A DNA stretch of 51,767 nucleotides from DATFVJ01 sp963851085 (lineage in GTDB: Bacteria; Actinomycetota; Actinomycetes; Streptosporangiales; Streptosporangiaceae), in contig CAWKNX010000025.1 of the NCBI GenBank assembly GCA_963851085.1, positions 1 to 51,767 on the forward strand. The letters run 5' to 3'. Positions within the stretch are counted from its first letter, which is position 1, and each line of letters starts with the position of its first letter. Position numbers and translations under genes: made by a program. Positions 1 to 7,809 of this stretch are shown here, piece by piece. Under the pieces are notes generated by a model that worked only from the letters and a program-made list of their open reading frames with translations, ran no database searches and was not told the DNA's origin.

Positions 1-71
1 CCGCAGGTCTTGACAACCTGCCAAGATCATCAGTAGGGCAAAGCCCCCAGACATCCCACGGCTGCGGTGTG

Positions 72-1289
72 TCAAGCGGCGGCCGCTGATTTTTTCTGGG
101 GCTGGTTCCAGGCGGTTGTTTCATCGTAGGGAACGTGGTGGGCGAGGCAGTGGTGGAGCTGGCCGATGAGTTTGCCGGCCAGGCGGCGCAGGGCGGCTTC
201 GTGGCTGTCGCCGGCGGCGCGGCGCTGGTCGTAGCAGGCGCGGGCGCCGGGTGAGACGGTGAGCGCGGAGAAGGCCCAGCCGCGGACCGCGTCATAGAGC
301 CGCCGGTTGCGGATGTAGCGGGCCAGTACCAGGCGCCGTTTGCCGGACTCGCGGGTGATGGGGGCGCTTCCGGCGGAGGCGCGGCGGCTGGCAGGATCGG
401 GCCAGCGGGTGCGGTCGTCGCCGGACTCGCCGGGCACCCGGGCGCTGAGGATCAGACCGAGCGCGGGCATGCTGTGGTAGATCGCAGCGTCCGGGTGATG
501 TTTAAAACTTTCGCCGATGCGTTCTCCGGGGCCGGTGATGGCGGTGTTCATCGCGGTGATCGTCGCGATGATCGCGGTGGTGGCGGCGCCCATCGCGTGT
601 TCCACTTCGGTGGGCTGCCGCATCCGGGGGGCGGCGAACACCGCCGCGAGCCGCTCCGCTTCGCTGCGCCGCCGCCCGCGGCCCGCCGCAACCAGCAGGT
701 CCAGCAGATCCTGCATGGTCAGCCGGGCCGCCTGTGCCGGGGTGGGCGCGGCGGCCAGCACCGTCGTCGCGGTGCGGGTGGTCAGGCAGGGGAAGGCGGC
801 CAGCGCCGCCGGGTAGTACCCGGCCAGCACGGTGCGCAGCCGGTTCACGTCCTCCTGGCGGCGCCACACCATGTCCTGGTGGGCGCGGGCCAGCACCTCG
901 ATGGCCCGCCCGCCGGGGCTGCCGGCGGGCAGTGGCCGGTGCAGGTGGCCGTCGGTGCGCAAGATGTGCGCCAGCACCATCGCATCGCCGGTGCCCGGCT
1001 TGCCCTTCGCCAGCTGGTGGCGGTCCCGGTAGCGATCCACCGCCTTCGGGCTGATCGCGTAGATCTCATCGCCGGCCGCCCGCAGCGAGGCGACCAGCAG
1101 GCCCCGCTCGGTCTCAATCGCGATCTTCACCGTGCCCGGGCCGGCGCCGTGCGCCGCGAACAGGGCGGTCAGCTCACCCAGTCCGGCCGCATCGTCGCTG
1201 ATCCGCTGCCGCGCCAGCTTCGTCCCGTCAGGCTCAATCAGCGCCACATCATGATGATCGCCAGCCCAGTCGATCCCACATAAGATCAT
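72..1289 (-). CDS. IS110-family transposase (DEDD type)
   Basis: RNA-guided recombinase that moves the element. The N-terminal RuvC-like DEDD domain is visible as GIDWAGDHHD near the start, then IETERG and a GDAMVLAHILRTD stretch. The C-terminal Tnp20 domain carries the serine region (ASAGSAPITRESGK), followed by the family-typical arginine-rich segment and a WAFSAL..SPGARA..D motif. At about 405 residues it is full length for the family. I chose the second ATG of an ATG-ATG pair because AGGAGG lies six bases upstream of it; the first ATG (1292) is three bases from it, and a reading frame extends up to 1322. No frameshift is visible, so the enzyme may be active. IS110 rather than IS1111 type is suggested by the long non-coding stretch upstream of the gene. 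Confidence 0.9.
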   Translation of the reverse strand: MILCGIDWAGDHHDVALIEPDGTKLARQRISDDAAGLGELTALFAAHGAGPGTVKIAIETERGLLVASLRAAGDEIYAISPKAVDRYRDRHQLAKGKPGTGDAMVLAHILRTDGHLHRPLPAGSPGGRAIEVLARAHQDMVWRRQEDVNRLRTVLAGYYPAALAAFPCLTTRTATTVLAAAPTPAQAARLTMQDLLDLLVAAGRGRRRSEAERLAAVFAAPRMRQPTEVEHAMGAATTAIIATITAMNTAITGPGERIGESFKHHPDAAIYHSMPALGLILSARVPGESGDDRTRWPDPASRRASAGSAPITRESGKRRLVLARYIRNRRLYDAVRGWAFSALTVSPGARACYDQRRAAGDSHEAALRRLAGKLIGQLHHCLAHHVPYDETTAWNQPQKKSAAAA

Positions 1290-1324
1290 CATCGCCCTCC
1301 TGTCTGTCTCACGTGCTGACACGA

Positions 1325-1560
1325 GTGACCGAGGGCCAGCGGCTCCCTAATAGACCAGCGCTCCGCGGCGCAACATCCCACCAGCCGTGCACGACCCTCA
1401 GCAACCAGCGGGGCCACCGTCTGGGGGTAGTGATCAAGCCACAGGGCGGTTCAGTGGTCATCCCGCTGGCCACTCAAGATGAAGCCTGGCCCGATAGCCC
1501 AGTTCTGTCGTCCAAACCACAGAACTTGCTCCGCGCTCCGGCTACAGGGCTATTAGGGCG
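1325..1560 (-). ncRNA. Candidate bridge RNA region of the IS110 element
   Basis: Non-coding stretch directly upstream of the transposase. It contains an 8-bp stem (AGTTCTGT / ACAGAACT, 1501-1508 with 1519-1526, ten-base loop) and a 5-bp stem (AGTGG / CCACT, 1453-1457 with 1470-1474). IS110-group elements are known to encode a structured bridge RNA in this position whose loops pair with target and donor DNA. The assignment rests on position and hairpins; I did not identify the guide loops. Confidence 0.35.
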
Positions 1561-1683
1561 GGCGGGTCGTGCTAGGGCCGCCACATGGGCCGAGGCGGCC
1601 TGACCCGCCGCGATCAGGTTCACGACCAGTGTGCGGCGCGACCAACGTCGGCGCGGGCGCCCCTTCGTGGCAGGCTGTCGGCT

Positions 1684-3246
1684 ATGCGAACTGTGGTCGT
1701 CACCGGCGACGGCCTCACTGTCGAGGACGTGGTAGACGTCGCGGCGGTGCAGGCCCGCGCCGTGCTCGGGCCTGGCGTGCCCGCCAGAATGGCCGAGAGC
1801 CGCAAGGTGGTCATCGCGGCGATCGGCGGAGATGAGCCCGTCTACGGCGTCAATACCGGCTTCGGCGCGCTCGCCGATACCAAGGTGCCGCACGGCGACC
1901 TCGCCCTGCTGCAGCATGCGATCATCAGGTCGCACGCGGCGGGGACCGGCGACCCGCTGGATGATCGCACCGTGCGTGCGGTGCTCCTGCTGCGGGCGAG
2001 AACCCTCGCGGCCGGGTACTCCGGCGTGCGGCCCGAACTGCCCGAGCGGCTGCTCGAAATGCTCGGGCGCGGTCTGCTTCCCGTGATCCCCGGCAAGGGC
2101 TCGGTCGGCGCGTCTGGCGACCTGGCCCAGCTCGCCCACCTGGCGCAGCCGTTGATCGGCGAGGGCCGGCTGCGGCGTGCGGACGCCGCTGACCCTGGCG
2201 GCCGTCCTGCTGCGGAACTGCTCGCGGAGGAGGGCCTGCGGCCGCTCCAACTCGCCCCCAAGGAGGGCCTTGCGCTGGTCAACGGGACCGAGCCGATGCA
2301 GGCGCTGCTCGCGTTCTCCGTGCACGAGGCCGCCATGCTGGTCCAGGCGGCGGACGTGGCGTGCGCCCTGTCCGTGGAGGCGCTGCTCGGTACCGACCGG
2401 CCGTACGACGAGCGGGTCCAGGTGATCAGGCCACATCCTGGCCAGCTGGTGAGTGCGGCCAATCTGCGCGCGCTCCTCGCAGGATCGCAGCTGATGGCCA
2501 GTCACCGCCACAGCCGTCACGCCGTGCAGGACGCGTACTGCCTGCGCTGCGCCCCGCAGGTGCACGGCGCGGTCCGCGACGTGCTCGCGCACGCGCGCCG
2601 GGTGACGGAGATCGAACTCGACTCGGTCGTCGACAACCCCGTCATCGTGCCGGACGGCTCGGTGATGACTGTGATGACGACGGGTAACTTCCACGGCGAG
2701 CCACTCGCCTTCGCCGCCGACATGCTCGCGATCGCGCTCGCGGAACTTGCCAGCATCAGCGAGCGGAGGGTGGACCGGATGCTCGACCCGGCGTTTTCCC
2801 GCGGGCTGCCGCCCTTCCTCGCACCTGAGGCCGGGACCAACTCCGGCTTCATGCTCGCCCAGTACACGTCCGCGTCGCTGGTCAGCGAGAACAAGGTGCT
2901 CGCCCATCCGGCGAGCGTGGACACGATCCCGACCTCGGGCAAGCAGGAGGATCACGTGTCCATGGGCTGGACGGCCGTGCGCAAGCTGCGCGACGTGGTC
3001 GCGAACGTGCGAAGCTGCCTGGCGGTGGAGATCCTCTGTGCGGCGCAGGGCATGGACCTGCGCGCGGCCAGCCCGGCCTGGAGCGCCGCGCCGGCCACTC
3101 CGATGCGCGCCGTGCACGACGCGGTCCGCGCGCAGGTACCCGTGATGCTCACCGACCGTGAGGTCGCCAGCCAGATTGCCGCGGTTGATCGGCTGATGCC
3201 CGCGCTGACCGCGGCAGCGGCCGCCCACTGCGGCGGCCTGCGGTAA
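1684..3246 (+). CDS. hutH: Histidine ammonia-lyase
   Basis: Removes ammonia from L-histidine to give trans-urocanate, the first step of histidine degradation, in the cytoplasm. The 520-residue length fits the family. The MIO prosthetic group forms from Ala143-Ser144-Gly145 within GSVGASGDLAQL. Tyr54 (YGVNTGFG) is the expected catalytic tyrosine. Ser93-His94 occupies the selectivity position, and Ser-His points to histidine, whereas phenylalanine and tyrosine lyases carry Phe-Leu or His-Leu. The C-terminal half holds the conserved TTGNFHGEP and SGKQEDHVSMG blocks. The ATG at 1684 starts the family-typical N-terminus; an upstream in-frame ATG at 1585 would add 33 residues unlike the family. No other hut gene is nearby, so it stands alone here. 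A related aromatic lyase/aminomutase is possible but less likely. Confidence 0.9.
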   Translation: MRTVVVTGDGLTVEDVVDVAAVQARAVLGPGVPARMAESRKVVIAAIGGDEPVYGVNTGFGALADTKVPHGDLALLQHAIIRSHAAGTGDPLDDRTVRAVLLLRARTLAAGYSGVRPELPERLLEMLGRGLLPVIPGKGSVGASGDLAQLAHLAQPLIGEGRLRRADAADPGGRPAAELLAEEGLRPLQLAPKEGLALVNGTEPMQALLAFSVHEAAMLVQAADVACALSVEALLGTDRPYDERVQVIRPHPGQLVSAANLRALLAGSQLMASHRHSRHAVQDAYCLRCAPQVHGAVRDVLAHARRVTEIELDSVVDNPVIVPDGSVMTVMTTGNFHGEPLAFAADMLAIALAELASISERRVDRMLDPAFSRGLPPFLAPEAGTNSGFMLAQYTSASLVSENKVLAHPASVDTIPTSGKQEDHVSMGWTAVRKLRDVVANVRSCLAVEILCAAQGMDLRAASPAWSAAPATPMRAVHDAVRAQVPVMLTDREVASQIAAVDRLMPALTAAAAAHCGGLR

Positions 3247-3316
3247 GAGCATCCACCATCGCAGTCGGCTGCGTCAGCCACGATGGCCGACCGGGCGTCA
3301 AGATCAACTGCTTGGT

Positions 3317-3366
3317 ATGGTTGGCCCGTTGGGGGCGCTATACAGCGCCCCCAACGGGCCAACCAT
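3317..3366. terminator. Perfect 23-bp palindrome with 4-base loop
   Basis: Arms 3317-3339 and 3344-3366 are exactly complementary around the loop ATAC and centre on a GGGGGCGCT / AGCGCCCCC core. It lies 70 bases after the histidine ammonia-lyase stop, where a terminator is expected. There is no U-tract, which is common in actinobacterial terminators. The length and perfection are unusual; it could also be the end of a small mobile element. Confidence 0.6.
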
Positions 3367-3484
3367 CAAGCTCGTCCGCTGTCCGGCCCGGGAATGCGGC
3401 AGGCTCACCATGCCCGGACACTCTGCGTGATCATGGACCGGTTTTTCGCTGGTGCCACCCCGGTCACCGTTAGGGTTCATTCTC

Positions 3485-4309
3485 GTGAAGGTATGGGTGA
3501 ACGGTGAACTCCACGACGCCCGCGACGCGCGGGTGGCGATCTTCGATCATGGCCTGACGGTGGGCGACGGGGTCTTCGAAGCGATCAAGATTACCGGCGG
3601 CGTGCCGTTCGCGCTCACCAGGCACCTGCAGCGATTGCGGCGCTCGGCGACCGGGCTCGGCCTGGGTGAGCCGGACCTTGACGCGATCCGCTCGGGCGTG
3701 ACCGAGGTGATCGCGTCCGCCGGCCGGCCCTCGCGCGCCCGGGTCAGGGTCACCGTCACAGGCGGGCACTCGCCGCTCAGTTCCGAACGCGGCAGCGGGC
3801 CACTCACCGCGGTCGTGGCGCTCGAAGAACTCGGCCCGGCCGCAGCTATCGGCGATGTGGTGGTCGTGCCCTGGTCGCGCAACGAGCACGGCGCGCTCAC
3901 CGGCCTGAAGACCATCTCATACGCGGAGAACGTGCGAGCGCTTGCCTACGCCCGCGAGCGTGGCGGCCTCGAGGCGATCTTCGGGAACACAGCGGGGAAC
4001 CTCTGCGAGGGGACAGGCACGAACGTGTTCCTCGTCATCGGGGGACACCTGGTCACGCCGCCGCTGTCGGCGGGCTGCCTGGCCGGGGTCACCCGCGGCC
4101 TCGTGCTCGAATGGTGCGGCGGCGAGGAACGTGACGTGCCGGTCGGCGCGCTGGCCGAAGCCGACGAGGCGTTCCTCACCTCCACAATGCGTGACGTGCA
4201 AGCGATCCGAAGTGTCGACGGAAGGCCGCTGCCCGCCGCGCCCGGCCCGGTCACGAGGAAGACAGCCGAGGTGTTCGCGCAGCGCGCGGCGGAGAACTCC
4301 GATCCCTGA
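3485..4309 (+). CDS. Class IV aminotransferase / aminodeoxychorismate lyase-like
   Basis: PLP-dependent fold-type IV enzyme of about 274 residues, the family that includes aminodeoxychorismate lyase (PabC), branched-chain and D-amino acid aminotransferases. The PLP lysine is Lys142 in GLKTISYAEN, and the second signature GNTAGNLCEGTGTN (about 167-180) contains the cofactor-contacting Glu175. GDGVFE at about 27-32 is the usual N-terminal block. I chose GTG at 3485 because the protein then begins MKVWVNGEL, the usual family start; an upstream GTG at 3452 would add an atypical tail. Neighbours do not settle the substrate: there is no pabA/B nearby. A PabC-like role is the best guess by size and motif spacing. 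Confidence 0.8.
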   Translation: MKVWVNGELHDARDARVAIFDHGLTVGDGVFEAIKITGGVPFALTRHLQRLRRSATGLGLGEPDLDAIRSGVTEVIASAGRPSRARVRVTVTGGHSPLSSERGSGPLTAVVALEELGPAAAIGDVVVVPWSRNEHGALTGLKTISYAENVRALAYARERGGLEAIFGNTAGNLCEGTGTNVFLVIGGHLVTPPLSAGCLAGVTRGLVLEWCGGEERDVPVGALAEADEAFLTSTMRDVQAIRSVDGRPLPAAPGPVTRKTAEVFAQRAAENSDP

Positions 4310-4365
4310 CGCGGCTGGTGATTCCGCACGCGCGCCGGCAGCGGGAGCCTCTAGGCTAAGTCGTC

Positions 4366-5043
4366 ATGGTGGGACGGCCGCTGCGCGAGATCGTCGAGGC
4401 GGGCTGGGCGGATGCGCTCGAGCCGGTCGCGGCCCGGATCACGGCGATGGGTGACTTCCTGCGCGCAGAGGTCGCCGCGGGCCGTCGTTACCTGCCCGCG
4501 GGTGAGAACGTGCTGCGCGCGTTCAAGCAGCCGTTCTGTGACGTGCGGGTGCTGATCGTCGGACAGGACCCGTACCCTACGCCTGGGCATCCGGTCGGCC
4601 TGAGTTTCTCGGTAGCGCCCGATGTCAGGCCACTGCCGCCCAGCCTGGTGAACCTCTTCCGCGAGTACGCCGCCGACCTCGGTTATCCGCTGCCGTCCAA
4701 CGGCGATCTCAGCCCGTGGAGCGAGCGCGGCGTGCTGCTGCTCAACAGGGTCCTCACGGTCGCGCCGCGCAAGCCCGCCTCACATCGCGGCAAGGGCTGG
4801 GAGGAAGTTACCGAGCAGGCCATCCGGGCGCTCGCCGCCCGTGACGCGCCGCTGGTGGCGATCCTGTGGGGCCGCGACGCGCGGAGCCTGACGCCGTTGC
4901 TTGACGGTGTGCCGTGTATCGAATCCGCGCATCCGAGCCCCAACTCCGCCGACCGGGGGTTCTTCGGCTCGCGGCCGTTCAGCCGGGCCAGCCGGCTGCT
5001 CGAGGAGCAGGGCGCCGCACCCGTCGACTGGAAGCTGCCGTAA
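4366..5043 (+). CDS. ung: Uracil-DNA glycosylase, family 1
   Basis: Excises uracil from DNA to start base-excision repair. All family 1 landmarks are present in the 225 residues: the water-activating motif GQDPYP (66-71, catalytic Asp68), the uracil-binding Asn127 in LLLNRVLTV, and the DNA-intercalation loop HPSP (189-192, His189). The length matches bacterial Ung. It begins 56 bases after the aminotransferase on the same strand and converges with the SsgA-like gene, leaving only three bases between the two stop codons. Confidence 0.96.
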   Translation: MVGRPLREIVEAGWADALEPVAARITAMGDFLRAEVAAGRRYLPAGENVLRAFKQPFCDVRVLIVGQDPYPTPGHPVGLSFSVAPDVRPLPPSLVNLFREYAADLGYPLPSNGDLSPWSERGVLLLNRVLTVAPRKPASHRGKGWEEVTEQAIRALAARDAPLVAILWGRDARSLTPLLDGVPCIESAHPSPNSADRGFFGSRPFSRASRLLEEQGAAPVDWKLP

Positions 5044-5046
5044 CGG

Positions 5047-5469
5047 TCATCGCCGCCACAGCAGTTCTTCGAGTTCGCTCTCGACGTCTACGAACTCGCC
5101 TTCGCGTCCGGCAGGAACGAGCTGGTAGGTGCGCCGGACGAACTCGGCGACAGGGGCCGCGGCCGTCTCGAAGAGCGCCTGCCCGAACGGCGAGGACAGC
5201 GCGATGTTGAGCACATCGCCGCCGGTGCCGGCGGCTGGCCAGATCTGAACATCGCCATCGCTGCCGCTGGCTGGGTCGTTCCCGGCGATGAGCAGTTCTC
5301 TCGCGAAGATCCACTCGACCGGCTGGTCCATGCCCACGTGGAATGCCATGCGAACGGCGTACGGATCATCCCCGCGGTAGCTGAGGCTGGCGACGAGGGG
5401 TACCGCTGTGTGCTCGGGGACGACGAGCCACAAGCCGAGCTCGGCGCAGACTGTCGTACTGCCGTTCAT
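5047..5469 (-). CDS. SsgA-like sporulation / cell-division protein (SALP)
   Basis: Member of the SsgA-like family, restricted to sporulating actinomycetes, where SsgB positions FtsZ rings and other members guide septum and spore-wall work. The 140-residue protein shows the family pattern: DPYAVRMAFHVG, then VEWIFAREL, a G-D-V-x-I-W-P block, LSSPFG, and an acidic C-terminus. The ATG at 5469 gives the usual short N-terminus and has GAGGAC upstream. Upstream in-frame codons would add about 23 residues unlike the family. Which paralogue it is cannot be told from this stretch. Its presence is the best evidence that the host forms spores. Confidence 0.88.
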   Translation of the reverse strand: MNGSTTVCAELGLWLVVPEHTAVPLVASLSYRGDDPYAVRMAFHVGMDQPVEWIFARELLIAGNDPASGSDGDVQIWPAAGTGGDVLNIALSSPFGQALFETAAAPVAEFVRRTYQLVPAGREGEFVDVESELEELLWRR

Positions 5470-5874
5470 CGTCCTCAGACCTTTACCTCGTCGGGTCCCG
5501 ATGTCTCGGGCGCTGCCTGGCACGCGACGCTCGCCCACGGGGGATGAGGCGCTCGGGGGTGAACTTCCTCACCCCTAAGGATTCCGCGACCGGGGCCGCC
5601 TGTAACCTCGGTCATGTCTCGCAAAAGCGATATGACCTGGGCAAACGTTTCGTTCTCAACAACGCAGCAACTGGTCGGCTTTGTTTCGGTACTCCGTCTT
5701 GCGGAGCGTGACATTCGTCTCATTTTGATAACTCTGTGTATATAATTGATGACGGTTCATCCGGGGGAGCGCGGCCCGGCGGGCCTCGCGCAGTGCAGGA
5801 TCCCCGGATGCGCTAGTCTGTGACCGCTCGGGCGCGGACGGCTTCGCCGAAACAGCCGGCCGCCGCCACGAGGA
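5470..5874. promoter_or_regulatory. AT-richer intergenic region upstream of the SsgA-like gene and tRNA-Val
   Basis: No gene is supported here. The stretch 5690-5760 is strikingly AT-rich for this genome and includes TATAAT at 5741-5746 on the plus strand, about 130 bases before the tRNA, but with no good -35 box at normal spacing. It plausibly holds the promoter of the tRNA and, on the other strand, that of the SsgA-like gene. Confidence 0.4.
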
Positions 5875-5946
5875 GGGCGATTAGCTCAGCGGGAGAGCGC
5901 CTCGTTCACACCGAGGAGGTCACTGGTTCGATCCCAGTATCGCCCA
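5875..5946 (+). tRNA. tRNA-Val (anticodon CAC)
   Basis: Full cloverleaf: acceptor GGGCGAT pairs with ATCGCCC, the D arm is GCTC...GAGC, the anticodon arm CCTCG/CGAGG encloses the loop TTCACAC (anticodon CAC), and the T arm ACTGG/CCAGT encloses TTCGATC. The discriminator A is followed by CC, so CCA is not fully encoded. Its 3' half is followed at once by an integrase remnant, indicating use as an attachment site. Confidence 0.97.
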
Positions 5947-5951
5947 CCCCA

Positions 5952-5998
5952 GGTTGCAGCCCCGTAAGCCGCCAGGTAGCAGACCGGTTGCAGGCCCG
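5952..5998. repeat. Direct repeats between the tRNA and integrase remnant
   Basis: GGTTGCAGCCCCG (5952-5964) and GGTTGCAGGCCCG (5986-5998) match at 12 of 13 positions, 34 bases apart, between the tRNA 3' end and the integrase stump. Such direct repeats are where tyrosine integrases often keep arm-type binding sites; this role is inferred. Confidence 0.4.
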
Positions 5999-6021
5999 CA
6001 CCACACCGAAGTACAGCAACG

Positions 6022-6141
6022 CTAGCCATCGAGGTGCCTGCCGAGGCGTTTGAGTGCCTTGCGGGTCGTGGCCGAGGGGACCTCGCTGTAGATCTCCATG
6101 GTGACCGCGATCTGGCTGTGCCGGAGGACCTGCGATCGCTC
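6022..6141 (-). pseudogene. C-terminal remnant of a tyrosine (phage-type) integrase
   Basis: About 39 codons survive, ending in TAG at 6022-6024. The readable part includes VLRHSQIAVTMEIYSEVPS, matching the end of integrase domains: the His-Ser of the LxHS motif and, nine residues later, the nucleophilic tyrosine in MEIYSEV, then a basic tail. The rest of the gene is gone; the frame runs straight into the stop codon of the metallophosphoesterase gene. It sits 76 bases from the tRNA-Val 3' end in the usual orientation for a tRNA-targeting element. It cannot encode a working enzyme. Confidence 0.8.
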
Positions 6142-7809
6142 TCACGTTGCGCCACGCAGGCGGCTCAGCGGGAAGGGCGGCTTGATGCGGAGCTCGACGT
6201 TCCGGTCGGCGGCCGTCCCCGCCAGGGCCGATTCCGGGCCGCCGAAGGGGACGTTGAGCGCGAGTTCACGGTGCAGTGACGCGAGATCGTCGCCGGTTTC
6301 CAGCGACTGCGGTGCGAGCGGCGCGCCGTGGTCGACCATCGTGCACACGATGGACAGGTAACCGCCGGCGTCGATGAGCTCGACCAGCCTGGTCTGGCAC
6401 GGCCAGTCGGCGATGGCGCAGGTGGTGACCTCCCAGAAGGCCCGAGCCGGGTTGGCGGGGTCGCGGCGCACGCGCACGGCGTTGGTGTGCGTGTGACCGT
6501 TCAGCCACAAGACGACGTTGGGGAAGCGGTGCAACTGGGCGGCGATCTCCCCGGCGCCGAGCAGTGGCACGCCGCCGGGCCCGGCATGATCGGCTCTGGT
6601 GTTGGTGAGGGTGTCGATGCCGTGGTGGGAGAACAGGATGACCAGCCGGTCGTCGTGTCCGGTATGGACCTCACGCCCGTCCGGCGCGCGGTAGGACGAG
6701 TGGACTTCCGCGAGCCGCTCCTCGAGCCATCGTGCCTGATCGCGGTCGAGGCAGCCGTCGGCGCCCCCGGCGAGGCAGTTGGTGTCGAGCGCGATGAGGC
6801 GGGCGGCCGGGGCGTCGTGGACGTAGTAGGCGGTGCCGTCGAGCCGGTTCTGCTCGCTGAACCCGTGCCCGAACGGCCGTGCGCCCGGCCGGAAATGGGC
6901 CTCGACGAACTCCCGGCGGGTGATCACCCGGCGGACAGGGTCGGCCGTGATCGCCCGCGGCTGGCCGGCCATGAATGTCTCGGGACGCTCGGTGAACATG
7001 TGGAGGGCGCGGTCGTGGTCGAAGTCATCGGGCAGCCGCAGCGGCTTCCTGTCGCCCAAGCGCGCGGCGGCGATGTCCGCGGTCGTCACTCCGACACCCT
7101 GGTTGAGCGCTTCGTGGTTGCCGAAGCAGCCGAGCCAGGGGATGCGCAGCCCGGCGGTGTAGAAGTCCCGGAGCGCACGCGCGAGCAGCCCAGGGTGGTG
7201 CGGGAAGCCGAATGCGTGCCGGAAGAAGTCGGGGCCGTCCGGGCCCACTCCGTCCGGTTTCCAGAAGATGTCGTCGGGCCAGTCGAGCGACTGAACCCCT
7301 TCGTAGGTGCGCCCACCGGAATCAGGCACCACGACCCCGCCGTCGAGGAGGGCGAGAAAAGCCTGCATCTCGTTCCACTGCGCGTTGTCGATCGCGTCAC
7401 CGGTGGTCACTGCCAGTTGGGGTGCGCCACCTGTTACCGGCCCGCGAAGGCCGTTCAGCGTGCGCACGGTCGCATCGACCGCGTGCACGGCGAGCGCTTC
7501 CTGCGGGCGCTGGACGGGCACGATCTCGGCGTACCTGGGATCGGCGAATTCGCGGTTGAGGAACTCAAAACGGGTCGGCGACTGGACGTCGGCGAGTTGC
7601 AGGTCGGTGACGTGCACCAGGCAGAGCAGGGGGCGCCGTCCCGGATGCCATCCGTGCTCGGGCGCGGCGGTACCGAAGTCGTCGCGCAGCACGTGAGCCT
7701 CGCCCTCGATGATGGCGACCGCGCGGTACGGGGCGGCGGATCCATGGCGCAGAACCGCGCCGGGCCCAAGCCGGCGATCGGTTGTGAGCGGCGGGTGCCG
7801 TCCGCTCAC
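6142..7809 (-). CDS. Metallophosphoesterase (TIGR03767 / PPA1498-like)
   Basis: Calcineurin-like phosphoesterase of 555 residues. The metal-binding motifs occur in order: DLQ (about 69-71, in the D-x-H position but with Gln), GDAID (137-141), GNHE (230-233), FSHHGID and finally NGHTHTN. The long insertions match the actinobacterial PPA1498-type family, whose substrate is unproven. GTG at 7809 overlaps the ATPase stop by four bases (GTGA), so translation is coupled and the enzyme is probably made with the importer. I infer it removes phosphate from an imported organophosphate or phosphodiester. No signal peptide is seen, so it should act in the cytoplasm. The C-terminus borders a deleted element; the last few residues may have been replaced. 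Confidence 0.85.
   Translation of the reverse strand: MSGRHPPLTTDRRLGPGAVLRHGSAAPYRAVAIIEGEAHVLRDDFGTAAPEHGWHPGRRPLLCLVHVTDLQLADVQSPTRFEFLNREFADPRYAEIVPVQRPQEALAVHAVDATVRTLNGLRGPVTGGAPQLAVTTGDAIDNAQWNEMQAFLALLDGGVVVPDSGGRTYEGVQSLDWPDDIFWKPDGVGPDGPDFFRHAFGFPHHPGLLARALRDFYTAGLRIPWLGCFGNHEALNQGVGVTTADIAAARLGDRKPLRLPDDFDHDRALHMFTERPETFMAGQPRAITADPVRRVITRREFVEAHFRPGARPFGHGFSEQNRLDGTAYYVHDAPAARLIALDTNCLAGGADGCLDRDQARWLEERLAEVHSSYRAPDGREVHTGHDDRLVILFSHHGIDTLTNTRADHAGPGGVPLLGAGEIAAQLHRFPNVVLWLNGHTHTNAVRVRRDPANPARAFWEVTTCAIADWPCQTRLVELIDAGGYLSIVCTMVDHGAPLAPQSLETGDDLASLHRELALNVPFGGPESALAGTAADRNVELRIKPPFPLSRLRGAT

Larger units (their letters stand above)
40..1560 (-). mobile_element. IS110-family insertion sequence (approximate limits)
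   Basis: One complete transposase gene flanked by short non-coding ends, the longer end (about 250 bases) lying upstream of the gene. IS110 elements usually lack clear terminal inverted repeats and make no target duplication, so the ends cannot be fixed from one copy; the limits given are estimates. The intact gene at 1684 shows that the element sits just upstream of a housekeeping-type gene without breaking it. Confidence 0.6.

Noticed and set aside
1474..3252. 592-codon open frame antisense to histidine ammonia-lyase
   Set aside because: Arg/His-rich composition, no domain, no ribosome site; it is a shadow of the high-GC gene on the other strand.
5886..6155. Frame reading GGRYWDRTSDLL on the minus strand of the tRNA
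   Set aside because: This peptide is a well-known false annotation from the antisense of a tRNA gene.
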